Shown piece by piece: positions 35,069-45,927 of a stretch of DNA of 64,000 nucleotides. The translations under genes were made by a program, and so were the position numbers. The stretch's first letter is position 1. The number at the start of each line of letters is the position of its first letter. Origin of the DNA: Teratosphaeria epicoccoides (Eukaryota > Ascomycota > Dothideomycetes > Mycosphaerellales > Teratosphaeriaceae); the NCBI GenBank assembly GCA_021401465.1, contig JADDMT010000005.1, positions 1 through 64,000 of the forward strand. Direction: 5' to 3'. The notes under the pieces are model-generated. The model had not been told where the DNA came from. It worked only from the letters and a program-made list of their open reading frames with translations, and made no database searches.

Positions 35069-36565
35069 ATGGCTTATATGCTACAGACTAAGTTCGACGC
35101 TACTCGCTCTACCCGCGATCGTCGCTCGTGTCGACAATGCCTTAACAACCTTAGTAGCCAAGCTGCACATATCTCTCCTCCGCGTGTTAGTAAGGCGTCC
35201 CCTACCCGCGAGGTATGCGTGACTAGTACTAACCGAAGCGTAGCCGAGATCTACGTTAGCGGGTTTAATGAGGGCAGTGTCTACCGCAATTATGTCAACT
35301 ATAATAGCAAGCATCAAAAATGCTAAGACCTCCCTAAAGAGGTGTACGGCGAGTACAACTAGCTCTGCCGTAACATCGATGACTTCTAGAGTACGCGCGA
35401 CAAGGGGATTGCCAAAGGTACTCCGACTATGAACAGGCTACAGGCTAAGTACCGCGAGGCACTCGCCTACCTGCTTAGCGCCCTCTTGTGCTTTACCGTA
35501 ACTGCTAACCGTTCTTACGGCAGTGTTTGCTTCGACTCTCTGCTAACAGGCGAAAACGTTTGTCTAGGTCTAATCGCAGACTTAGTCTAGAAGATCTTGA
35601 AGGTACTAACTGTTAGGGTCAAGACCTTCGCCATAGTACGCTTATAGTGCAGGTACTCTCCGAGTATGAATGCTAACTTTCTCCGCTAGGCTAACGTTAG
35701 CGTCGAGAAATATCCGACTAGCTGTTAGCGTCAGCAACTCGGGGCCCTTGCCTCTATTAACGATGACTTTAAGACGCGGATAATCCGCAAGAAGGTCATC
35801 AAGCAATTCACCGCTCCTGCTACTAAGGCTACGCCCTAGCGCTATACTAAGAGACAGCCTGCCTCTAAGCCGGTCCTGAGGACTAAGCCGTAAGTTACTC
35901 ACTCGAATCCTGTCGCGTGCGTACAGCTAACACATTGTAGCGCCGCCGCCTACGCCGCCTCGACGCTACTATCTAAGAAGAAGAAGAGGGCCAGGGCCGA
36001 AATTGAGGTCAGCGACAAGGAAGCCGAGCCTTCCTCGCTTGCGACCCGCACTACGTCTGTCAAGACGCTAAGGTACAAGCCTCTAGGCCAGATCTTTGAG
36101 GATGAGGAGGATGACGACGTCTAGGATACCTTCGGTCCTAACGTAATCCCTTCGCGCTGTAGTGTCACTATACTAGTTGCGCCTAAGGGAGACACCGAGT
36201 CCGATGATGTAGTTGACACTCGTGTCAAGAAGTACAAGATAATCTCGAGGGCCGAGCGCGACAGCCGCAAGCGCGCTCGAGTCTCTTTGCCTTCTAATGC
36301 TAAGGATGAGGTAGTCGTCGCGACTAGGCGCGGTAAGGGTGCCGCTAGTTCTCTGGCTACTATAGGCTCTGAAGACGAGCTCCCTCGCAACCTACTAAAG
36401 AAGAAGATGCTAGCCTCTCTTCGTGGCGTTACTACCCCTGTTACTCATGGTCGCTTCGGGGTGTTTAGTAGACCCCGTGCAGGTAGGCAGTCCCTAGCGG
36501 ACCGTAACAAGAAAGACTCTCCTGCTTCGGGTTCGGTTAGGAAGCCCCTAACTAGTAGTCGCTAA
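35069..36565 (+). pseudogene. Convergent accessory ORF of D unit 3 (best preserved N-terminus)
   Basis: ATG 35069 to TAA 36563-36565, 1497 nt. The first 85 codons are free of stops and show CRQC (residues about 21-24), a Cys near residue 50 and the group NSKHQKC before a TAA. The last 92 codons (36287-36565) are also open and hold RNLLKKKMLASLRG. The intervening part has about ten TAG/TAA codons at Gln/Trp-like positions. Same order of Cys-rich N-terminus, acidic block and basic stretch as in units 1 and 2. Inactive as it stands. Confidence 0.7.
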
Positions 36566-36705
36566 GCATTAGCTACGAAGCTAATCCGAGCATGTCTCTT
36601 GTTCTTCTTAGGTTTATTCTAGGTGTGCCTTTAGGCATCAATGATGTATAAGTAGGGCATTTGCTTCTTGTTGTTACTTCGCGCGTTATGCGCTACATAC
36701 ACATG

Positions 36706-37630
36706 TTAAGAATCCTGCTCTAGAACCCTTATCTTCTCACGAATCGACCTTCTTAAGCCCTGCTTACGCCTCCTCCGCTCTTCGAATTCACGAATAGCTT
36801 CTAGAGTGTTCTTGCAGTCTTTAGCCGGAACCTATTATGTGTACTTAGGTAGGTATCCTTTCTACTTTACTAGATAGTACGTTGCGCCCTTGCGCCGCAT
36901 ACTGTCCTTAATACCCTCGACTTCCTACTCTTCGTTCTCTTCTGCTACTAGCATCGGGTCCGCGGGCTCTTTGCCCTTGCGCTATACCCATGGTTCGAGT
37001 AGAGATACGTAGAAGATGTCATGCACATAATACGACAATGGCAACGATAGCTAGTACGCCTGCGAGCCTATTATGTCGCGTATCCGGAAGGGTCCGACGA
37101 ACCTTGGCGTCATCTTCTTGCTTGGAAGTTTCAGCTTAAGATTCTTCGTTAATAGTAACACCTTCGTACTAACTACATACTACATCGGTTTAGCACAGGC
37201 ATTATTATGTTTAATCTAGGATTCTGAGGCCTTTTTCTAGTGTTCTATTAGCACCGAATGTACCTCGCGCATACGCCGCGCTAATTCCACAGCGGCCGGC
37301 ACCCTCTCCTTAGAAGACTCGTCCTGAGGCAGTTCTAGGTGTATTTCCGGATCAAAGCTATAAAGAATCTGAAATGGCGACATGCGCATAGCAGCATGCA
37401 CGCTGTTATTAACTGCAAATTCCGCCATAGGAGTTGCGTCGGCCTAGGCATCCTGGTTCTTAGTATAGTAGTACTAAAGGTACTACTTAAGAGTCTAGTT
37501 CATACGTTTAGTCTAACTATCTGTCTGTAGATAGAATGCTATACTTAGGCGGTGCTTAACACGCGCCTTAAACACAAATTCTTGCTAGTATTTACTAGTG
37601 AAGACAGAACCTCGATCTAATAGGATACTT
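36706..37630 (-). pseudogene. pol: Integrase C-terminus and chromodomain of D unit 3
   Basis: On minus, an open stretch at 37428-37237 reads AEFAVNNSVHAAMRMSPFQ, the typical region after the integrase core. It is followed by a chromodomain with YYLVKxKGYLPKY (about 36900-36840) and TAA at 36708-36706. The N-terminal part of integrase and everything upstream is missing. Confidence 0.75.
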
Positions 37631-38113
37631 TGTCATAAGGGTAGGTGCCGATAGCAGGAAGGTGACTAGGTATTAGACTCGCAGAGCTGTAAAGAATATC
37701 GACAATAGTAGTTAACCTTGTAACTGACTATCCCCTAGGGAAGGGAATTAAGAATTAAGCACGAAGCTCCTAACTGCCTGTCCTAAAGCTATCCCTATAT
37801 ACTAGAGAGACAGAGTAGCTCTGTTAGATCTGTTAACAGACCTTATAGATCCATGTCTGTAGATCTGTAGACTAACCCTATAGATCTAAGGGTCTGTCAT
37901 CCTATAACAGATCCCTTCTTCCTTGTAGGCCTATAGATCTGTAGACTAACCCTACAGATCTAGGGATCTATCCTCACGTGACAGATCCTTTCTCCTATGA
38001 CTATGCCTATGACTTATAGTACTCCTATGACAGTACTATGACTCATAGCACTTAGGAACCTTACGATCCTGTATCCTATAGTACTCTAGACAGTACTCCT
38101 AATACCTATGACA
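37631..38113 (-). repeat. 3' LTR of B copy 2
   Basis: 483 bp, the same length as the LTR at 44152. It is longer than the LTRs of copy 1 mainly by short CTATGAC/AGTACT repeats near the element's outer end. A polypyrimidine run (CTATCTCCCTCTTAG, the complement of the polypurine tract) follows at 38114-38128. Confidence 0.9.
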
Positions 38114-38192
38114 CTATCTCCCTCTTAGCCTAGCTCGTCCCTAAGCTACCTTATTAGTGCGGGGTTTCTCTTGTTCTTTCTTTTACGCTGTG

Positions 38193-38825
38193 ATGTCTTC
38201 TCTTTCTACATTACTGCCTTATGTCATTCTAGACACTAACGCCCCTTTAACGCAGAAACGCAAACGCCGCGCGAATCGAATCTATCGTTAGGGCTAGGAC
38301 AGCATGAAGTCCTGCACTTAGTGTCAAGAGCTAAAGCTCGTTTGTTAGGTACACATTTCCTTAGGGAAATGTTCGCAATGTTACTTTAGCAACTGTCGGA
38401 GTTACAACGCGAAGGTAACAGAGGTCGAATAGAAGAAGTTAGGCGATTAGCGGAAAAGACTAATTACTGATCTCAATCGTGCGAAGGCGGTCCTAGCCAA
38501 GGCTTCGCAGAAGATACTAGAGGCGCATACAAAGGAGATGCGTCTTCGAAAACAGTTAGACGTAGTCGACTAGGAGGTCGAAGATGGTCGCGCTCTCGAG
38601 GAGCGTGAGATTAGGGAGGAGGAGGCCGAGGAACAAGCTCTCTCGCAGGCTAGGTTTCTCCTTGACCTAGATCCTTCCGCGGGTCTCGCTCTTAGTCCTA
38701 CGACATAGAGCGTAATAGAGGGTTTCGCTAACGCCTCATATTAGGGTTTCCTGGATGGCGTGATCGCCGAGCTAGTCGACGGCGTCTCGCAGGAGTCTAG
38801 TCATGGCTTAGGATCTTCTTCCTAG
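38193..38825 (+). pseudogene. Convergent accessory ORF of B copy 2 (Cys cluster, coiled coil)
   Basis: ATG 38193 to TAG 38823-38825, 211 codons. Features in order: basic KRKRRANR (about residues 23-30), a Cys cluster starting MKSCT (about residues 37-41) with spacing C-x2-C-x6-C-x8-C-x2-C-x4-C (one intervening Arg and one Gln read as stop), a charged helical stretch (LNRAKAVLAKASQKILEAH; REIREEEAEEQAL) and a Ser-rich end. The last 18 nt overlap the end of pol on the other strand. Stops are all TAG at Gln/Trp/Arg-like places. Function unknown; the cluster and basic region suggest nucleic-acid binding. Confidence 0.65.
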
Positions 38826-41800
38826 GTTCGTTCCTTTCTCGAAACTTCGTATCTTTTGCTAACAGTTTCGCAGGTGTTCTAGGGGTTCCTAGGTATTCTC
38901 GGTACTCCTATATCCTTCCCATTTTATTAAGTACTCTCGCTGTCTGTCCCGCTAGCGAGTGTCGATAATCCTCTTAACAGTGTACTCTAGTTCTTCTACT
39001 TCAGGGTCGAGTAGTAAGGGTTCCGATTACAGTGCGGCGTCTGGCGCTACTTGTTCTAGCAGAGAGACATAGAACATAGGGTGTATTCTTATCTGCTTGG
39101 GTAGCTGTAACTCAAAATTAACTGGTCCCTTCTTGGCCTTGATCCTGAATGGTCCTAGTTTTATAGCGTCTAGTTTTTTACTCGGCTTGTCTAATTTGAT
39201 GTGACAGTAGAGGAGATATACCTTGTCCCCCTCCTTTAGAATTAGTCCCTCAATTCTCTTACGATTCCCGTACTATGCTATGTTCTACTAATAGAACTAC
39301 AGGTCGAGTCGTGCTTCTGTTTGTAGTCGGCGTAGATGTTCTACTCGTCTAAGTGCTACTAGGTTCGGATTACTAGCTAAGACATTCGGAATGTCTTCTA
39401 TAGCTGATCTATACGCCATCTGAAATGGCGAGAGTCCTATCGACTCTGCTAGCGTACTATTATACGCGAGCTATGCCATTAGCAACAACTCTACCTAGTT
39501 GTTCTAGTCCCTATTAACATAGGATCGAAGGTACTGTTCTAACGTCTAATTTAGGCGTTCTGTCTGTCTATCTGTCTAAGGGTAGAAGGAAGTACTTAGT
39601 CGATGTTTGACCTGGAATTGTCTCATTAGGGCTCTCTAGAAGTTAGAGGTAAACACGGATCCTCGATCCGTTACTAGGTCCTGTAGCATGCCGTGTAGTA
39701 CTACTACCTATTTGATGAAGACATGCGCGATATCTTTAGTCTTAAAGTCTTCGCGGTAAGGGATAAACTTCCTAAACTTAGTGAATTAGTCGACTACTAC
39801 TATGATCCTGTCGAAGAACTCATTAGTAGCGGGTTCTCTCGACTAAGGTAGTTTAACAATAAAATCTATGGCAAGCGATTCCTATGGCCGTTAAGGTACC
39901 TTTAGTAGTCGTAGTAGCCTATATGGTTTATGACAGTCATGCTTACTTTGTCGGCAAGTCACATATTAACAGACGTAGTCCTCGATTACCTTGCCTATCC
40001 TAGGGAAGTAATATTCTTGTTAGAGAATTTGCTTCATTTTAGACACTCCTAGGTGTCCTGCCTAAGGTACGTCATGTTAGAGGCATAGTAGTTCTAATCG
40101 TAAAGACATTAGCATATATACTAATCCTTAAAACAGAAGGATTCTGTCTTCGTCTTCCTAATCCTCCTGTCTATCAATGTCGTTGCGGACAGCGAGCGCA
40201 GTTAGGTCATAGATTAGGGCGTTCTTCAGGTCGTCCTGAAACCTACTAGTCTATGTGACTGTCATGGCCGCAAGTCAGTTAACTCCTAGCGTGCCATCGC
40301 TATTTTCCTAGAGAATAGCATGTTTCTCCCGCTTCACGCCCTTCATGTAGTCTGTCTAGCAGCTAAGTGCATCGGCGCGTGCGTTATTAGTCCCCTTACG
40401 ATAGACGATCTTGCAGTTAAAACTAGAGAGCTCCTCGCTCTACCGAACCTGTCGTCAGTTTAACTCTTTCGTCGTTATGAAGTATCGCAAGTTCTCATAG
40501 TCTGTATAGACCGTGACCTAGTGCTTAGAACCTTCTAAGTAGACTCGCTAGGCCTTATAGGCGTCTACTATAGCTAGAAGTTTTTTGTTGTAGACATCGT
40601 AACGGAGTTTAGGTCTAGACAATTTCCTCGAGTAGTAGGCGACTAGCTGTAGTCGTCTACTCGGTCCTAGTTAACTTAAGCATGCCCCGAGTGCTACGTC
40701 AGAGGCATCTGTTTCGACTATGATAGGCTTATCTAGGTCGAACACAAGTAAGATTAGCTGATCTGTAAATCGTCGCTTAAGTTCCTTGAAGGCATTCTGT
40801 TAGGCGTCGTCCTATACGAATAGTGTATCCTTCGTCATAAGAGTCGTAAGTAGTACCATGATTTTCGAATAGTTTGCCACAAATCTCCTGTAGATGTTAG
40901 CGAATCCAAGGAAGGACTATACTTCCTTAACATTAGTCGGCGTAGGCTACTCTTTTACGACCTAGACTTTCTTAGTGTCTATCTTGATTCTATTCTATGC
41001 TACTACGTAGCTAAGGAATTATACTTCCTGCTTATGAAACTCGCTCTTCTGCGGCTTAACCTTTAGCCGGTAATCCTAGAGTTTCTAAAGTACCTTGCGC
41101 ACGTAAGTCCTATGCTCTTCGATCGTCTAGGAATAGACGAGGATGTCGTCTAGATATATAACTACAAAGACGTCAAGGTACTCTCGTAGCACGTTGTTAA
41201 TAAATGCCTGCTATGTAGCCAGGGCGTTTGTCAACCTAAATAGCATGACTATGTACTCGTAGTATCCGAACCTAGTTCGGAACGTAGTCTTCTATTCTTC
41301 GCCTTCCTTAATTCGAATTCGATTATACGCTCTAGGTATGTCAAACTTCGAGAACTACATTGCTCCTTGTAGGCGGTCCTACAATTCCGAGAGCAAAGGA
41401 AGCGGATAACTATTCTTTATTATGATGTCGTTTAATCTACGATAATCTACGCAGAGTCGCTAGTTATCTTCTCCCTTAGGCACAAACAGGATCGGATATC
41501 TAGCTAGGGACTACGACTTGCGGATGAAGCCTTTCCGGAGGTTGTCTTCTAGGTATTTCCGGAGAATCTCTAGTTTCGCCGCTAATAACAGGCGAACTGA
41601 TTGCTTCGTCAGTGTCTTGCTAGGGAGTAAGGGTATCCCGTGGTCCTACTCCTAGTGTTCTAGCAGAGCTTCTTAGTCGGGTTCTTCCTCGAAAAGAGTA
41701 GCGAACTCTTTATACTTGTTAGGAACTATGAATTCGACCTTGACTTCCGATTGCGTTGCTTTGACCTATAGGACGTGCACTTCCTGTTCTAGATCCTTAA

Positions 41801-42332
41801 TAGCGGCTACTATCTCGCTTAAAGTCATAGCACATATTTCGATCTTGCCTAGTACGTCGTGTACTATAGGTAGAGGTATCGATCTTGAGAGTTCTAGGAA
41901 CTAGATCCTCTCATTCTTCTAGTCGATATAGGGGTTAGCGTTTCTTAGCCATGGCAACCCTAGTACTACATCTGAGCCTAGTGACTCCGTGATGTCAAAC
42001 TAGAGCATCTCTTAGTAGCGTCCTATCCGTAGAGGCATCATCTTAGTCTCTTTGTCAACTACTCCTTAGTTGTACGTAACCGGCTTTCTATTAATCGCTT
42101 GTAGCGAGAAAGCATTCGTTTTCGCCTGTAGCTTTATCCTAGCTGTCCTAGCGAACTTGGGCGTCATGAAGATTCTAGTACATCCTGAATCTATTAAGGC
42201 CCTAGCTAGCGTCTTGTCAATATGCAACTATACTCTAAGGTTGTTCGCGTATCTGGCGCTAATCGCGGCACATCGTTACAGCCCTGTCTAGTCTATCCGT
42301 AGGTCTGATTCCGGCGGACCTCGTCGTTTCCT
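38808..42332 (-). pseudogene. pol: Degenerate pol of B copy 2
   Basis: Same domain order as copy 1: protease near 42190, reverse transcriptase with YLDDILVYS (about 41162-41130), RNase H near 40720, integrase near 40000-39560, chromodomain near 38930-38880, TAA at 38810-38808. It is in the -1 frame relative to gag. TAG codons are frequent. There are no net indels against copy 1. Confidence 0.85.
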
Positions 42333-44092
42333 GAATAACTGTCTTCACGGACTAGTTCAGGGATCGTGCGGTCTCGGCTCCTTCTCTAAGCGTTACCGTT
42401 TTCTAGCCTAAGAGATCGTTCTCGTTCTTAGCCTCGCTATTCCTGCGCGTTTCTTGCGTACTCTATCTTTAAGTGATAGACTCGGAGTCGTAGCGCTCGT
42501 GGAATCTAAATACCTTCGTAGGTTAGGTAGCCTCCCTAGGGCGTAAACTCTACCCTAAACAGTACAATTTCTTAGACAACTTTCTAATGCACGTGAGGTT
42601 AAGCTACGACTAGTAGTCTCCTCAAGTGTCGTCGCATACGGTCGGCTAGTTTGTCATACTAAAGCTAGTCGACATGTTATACTCCATTAATCCATGGGCA
42701 AGCCTAAGCCTATTAGTTCTGTATGATTCGGATAATGTTAAGTCTAATGTCATGTAGCGGCATAGCCTATCGCTCTATGCTCTCGTCTTCCTCGGAATCA
42801 GGAATGACGGCTTCGACAAGCTCGTAGTTGTCGTCCGAACCCTCTTCTTCTTCTTCTAGTTCCTGTTGCCTTAGGACTATTACACTAGAAGGTGTACCCC
42901 TTAGCGCATAGATCGACTGTGCCTTGTTTCGGCTAGGGTACTATCCGGAACCATCTTTATCACTTATGTGAATTCGACAATTGTCGTTGTAGCACGCAGT
43001 CTAAGTAAGTGCGGCATAGTCCGGTTCTTGAGTAGCGGCGGCCTTTTGCTTAGGTGCTGTCGTTGTCGCGCGAGCCTGCTCTATCCTAGGTAGCTCTTGT
43101 CGTTGCTTCTTCGCAAAACATTCGCGGGAAAAGTGTCCTTTCTTTCTACAGTTATGGCACTCGAGATTACTCTTGTCGAATGGCTTCTTCAGACCATTCT
43201 AGGGAGGAGAGCCTTTCCGCGGCTTTCCTTAGGGTCTATTCCTTAGACGCCCCTTAGTCGCATCTAACTCCATAGGTTAGAGACTATAGTAATCGCTTCG
43301 CTATTTTAGTGCTAATCGTTAGATCTTATAGTTAGCCTGCGCCAGCTTGCGATTTCTATGTTGTCGTTCTTGCTGTTGTTCCTAGATGCGATTATCGATT
43401 CTAATCGCGAGATCGCTCATTTCCTTGAATGTCGTTAGCTAATCTCCTTAGGCAATTTCGTCTTTAACTGTCTCCTTTAGTCCCTAGTAGAACTAAGCAG
43501 CTAAAGCGTTATCATTCTAGTCGACTTAAGCAGAGAGAGTCTAAAAGTCCGCGTGGTACTTAGTAGCGGAACCCTTCTGCTAGATTCCTAGGAGAGCTCT
43601 CTCGGCCTCTTGTTACTCATTACCGAGCCTAAACGCTTCGCGTAATGCCTTAAACAAAGACTTGTCTAAGTTAAGAATCTCCCTAGTCGTCGTCTTCCTA
43701 GCTTCGGCGCTACTAACATGATCTAGATAATCTGTCAGATGAGGCTAGATAAACTCGAACGCCGGTCCCTTCAGGTAAGAGATAATGTACATCATTTACT
43801 TATGATATGTCGTAAACCGTTCCGTATCTACGTTAAATGCTAACTAGCATTGTAGGATAAACATCTCGACCTAAGATTATTGTCCTATAAACTCTGTAGG
43901 GCTTCCTATCTTAAAGCCGTTGTTACTATGTCTATTCCTAGTAGTTGAATCTGCGACAGATGCTAGAGCCATCTCGCTAAGGTGAATAGATTTAAGCTAC
44001 TACGTAATTTAAGGTATAGCGGCAACTTGTTCTCATGGTGTTAGTTGACTGTCGCTAGAACTTAAACTGACAGTTAAAGAACTACTTGACAT
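42206..44092 (-). pseudogene. gag: Degenerate gag of B copy 2
   Basis: ATG at 44092-44090, 60 nt inside the LTR edge. The Ser-rich start, capsid-like region, CCHC knuckle (about 43160-43117), acidic run and slippery site (AGGAAAC, 42332-42326) are collinear with copy 1. The end is given at the first stop after the pol overlap. Confidence 0.8.
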
Positions 44093-44151
44093 AGGCGTAT
44101 GTCAAGCGCTTGACGAGTCTCCTGATGCTTCCTTAGAAGTAGTGCTCAAAA

Positions 44152-44634
44152 TGTCATAAGGGTAGGTGCTAATAGCAGGAAGGTAACTAGGTGTTAGACT
44201 CGCAGAGCTGTAAAGAATATCGATAATAGCAGTTAACCTTGTAACTAACTATCCCCTAGGGAAGGGAATTAAGAATTAAGCATGAAGCTCCTAACTACCT
44301 GTCCTAAAGCTATCCCTATATACTAGAGAGACAGAGTAGCTCTGTTAGATCTGTCGACAGACCTAATAGATCTATGTCTGTAGATCTGTAGACTAACCCT
44401 ACAGATCTAAGGGTCTGTCATCCTATGACAGATCCCTTCTTCCTTATAGGCCCATAGATCTGTAGACTAACCCTACAGATCTAGGGATCTGTCTTCACGT
44501 GACAGATCCTTTCTCCTATAACTGTGCCTATAACTCATAGTACTCCCATGATAGTACTATGACTCATAGCACTTAGGACCCTTACGATCCTGTATCCTAT
44601 AGTACTCCGGACAGTACTCCTGACACCCATGACA
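44152..44634 (-). repeat. 5' LTR of B copy 2
   Basis: 483 bp, matching 37631-38113 with mostly C/T and G/A differences; same hairpin-rich centre. Confidence 0.9.
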
Positions 44635-44782
44635 CTAATTAAGGAGCGTCAGGGGTTATAAGCACCCTTAGCGCTACCTCTGCGATAAGCAGAAAGCAGC
44701 ACTGTCTTGTACCTACTAAAAGGTCAGATTACTCTGTCATACTACGAGATATTTCTATATCATATAGCATATACATCTATAT
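44635..44782 (+). repeat. Inverted fragment of a D LTR (terminal 148 bp)
   Basis: It is the reverse complement of the first part of the D LTRs (from the TGATAT end inward), lacking only the last two bases. It directly follows the B LTR. Confidence 0.75.
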
Positions 44783-44847
44783 TACATGCTAAGGGCAGGC
44801 ATTAGAACCCATGTAGCTCTAATAGCCCCCTAGTATTAACTGTATTA
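44783..44847 (-). repeat. Internal D LTR fragment in the opposite sense (65 bp)
   Basis: It matches about 21550-21614 of the first D LTR in direct orientation, so two pieces of the same LTR are joined head to head with an internal gap. Confidence 0.65.
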
Positions 44848-44869
44848 ATATCGAGCGAAGTTAAAGAGC

Positions 44870-45253
44870 TCTTAACAGCTCTCTAGTACGTCGATTAACT
44901 CTGTAAGTACTCTGTGATTAGGACTTACTAAAACGTTTGGCTTTAAGGTATTCCTTAATCGCTACTAATTAGGGACTATTAGCGTCAATTCGCATACTAC
45001 TTTAGTAGCTAGGCATAGTCTTATAACTCTCCGGATATCTATATAGCCGCTTAGGGACCCCTAGCACACAATGTAGCCGCTGTGGTTAGCTGCGAATCTT
45101 GTAGGTTAGTATAAGTTACTACTCTTCCCTTTCCCCTTCCTCTTAATTAAGCTTCTTCTTATAGCTAAGGGTAATACATTGCTACTATAACGTTCTACGG
45201 CTTATGTCGTATCTATTCGCAGACAATACATCTAGTATCTCCTTGTTAGTAGA
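44870..45253 (-). pseudogene. Possible DNA-transposase relic with helix-turn-helix-like start
   Basis: On minus, from 45253 a frame of about 128 codons is broken only by TAG/TAA. It starts NKEILDVLSANRYDISRRTL, which looks like a helix-turn-helix of pogo/Fot1-type transposases, and goes on with a basic stretch (YKKKLN) and KRLYRYPESYKT. No DDE core is present. The match is by general appearance only; AT-rich relic sequence continues to about 45560 with nothing I can name. Confidence 0.3.
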
Positions 45254-45560
45254 CTGCTAGCACTAGTGTTAATACTCTATAAGGCAGTTAACCTTTGCTA
45301 TGACTTTACCTCTAATATAAGGTATATATTTGCAGAAGCCCTAATCATTAAGCCGCCTTGCAAGGCAACTGGGACTAATAATCGTCTATTCTTCCTACAT
45401 GATAGTCTCCTAGATATTAACATGGCAGACACTAATAGCTATAGCTTGCTACATATACTTATGCTAGTGCGGCTAGTCGATTACCTGAGGTGGCATGGTG
45501 AAAACAACAACGATATTAGTGCTGATAGATTATTGTTTAACAGGTATATAGGCCTATATA

Positions 45561-45927
45561 TAGGTGTTAGAAGGTCGATTCTTGATGTGGCCGTAAGCCA
45601 AGAACACCCCTCATGTAAAATTGGCACATTTGGACCGCCGTCATCTGCCCCTCGGTATCGCGTAGTTCGCAGCGGCGGCCGCAATCACATGCGTTGTTGC
45701 TTGCAGGGCGGCAGCTGAGGCCATGGCTCTCGCGGAGAGGAGCCGCACTCCGGTCCCGGTCCTCATACAACTGCCGGTTCAGTCTGGTCTTCAATCATCG
45801 AAACAAATTCTTCCGCAACGGAGTACAATTGGGTTCGAAGTCTGCTGCCACAAGTGCTACGCCCCAGCGGATCTATGCTCTCGCCAGCAACACCCGGAAC
45901 CAGGTAGCTGAAGAACAGTACATCAAG
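45561..45927 (+). promoter_or_regulatory. Upstream region of GUT1
   Basis: From about 45560 the base composition changes to that of host DNA, with no RIP pattern. These 367 bases up to the ATG at 45928 should hold the promoter and 5' UTR. The GUT1 frame is open upstream to about 45694 but has no earlier ATG. I see no clear TATA box near the gene. Confidence 0.4.

Larger units (their letters stand above)
33911..37630 (-). mobile_element. Family D unit 3, truncated in integrase
   Basis: LTR, TATA box, accessory frame and the integrase C-terminus/chromodomain are present. It is cut at 37630 by the LTR of B copy 2, at a point equivalent to about 24970 in unit 1. The rest does not resume on the far side of the B copy, so this is not a simple nested insertion. 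Confidence 0.8.
37631..44634 (-). mobile_element. Full-length Ty3/gypsy element, family B copy 2
   Basis: Two 483-bp LTRs (37631-38113 and 44152-44634) with TGTCATAAG at one end flank, on minus, gag, pol and the convergent accessory frame. Distances from the gag ATG to the YLDD motif (2930 nt), pol stop (5284 nt) and accessory start (5899 nt) equal those of B copy 1 exactly. Flanking pentamers (TACTT, CTAAT) do not match. Confidence 0.9.

Noticed and set aside
22467..36390. Minus-strand open frames across the D accessory genes
   Set aside because: They are antisense shadows; the plus-strand frame keeps 1497 nt in three copies and has an ATG and TATA box, while the minus frames vary between copies.
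1..45300. Reassigned TAG codon (alternative genetic code) in the repeats
   Set aside because: TAG stands for both Gln and Trp, and TAA is also frequent. RIP explains all of these, and the host genes use the standard code without internal TAG.
45266..45718. 150-codon plus-strand open frame upstream of GUT1
   Set aside because: Its frame starts without ATG, crosses the border between relic repeat and host DNA, and shows no recognisable domain. A short late start (ATG near 45422) is possible but unsupported.
45694..45927. N-terminal extension of GUT1
   Set aside because: The frame is open but has no ATG before 45928, and the start at 45928 gives the usual short lead before GSIDQGTT. A hidden upstream exon cannot be excluded without transcripts.
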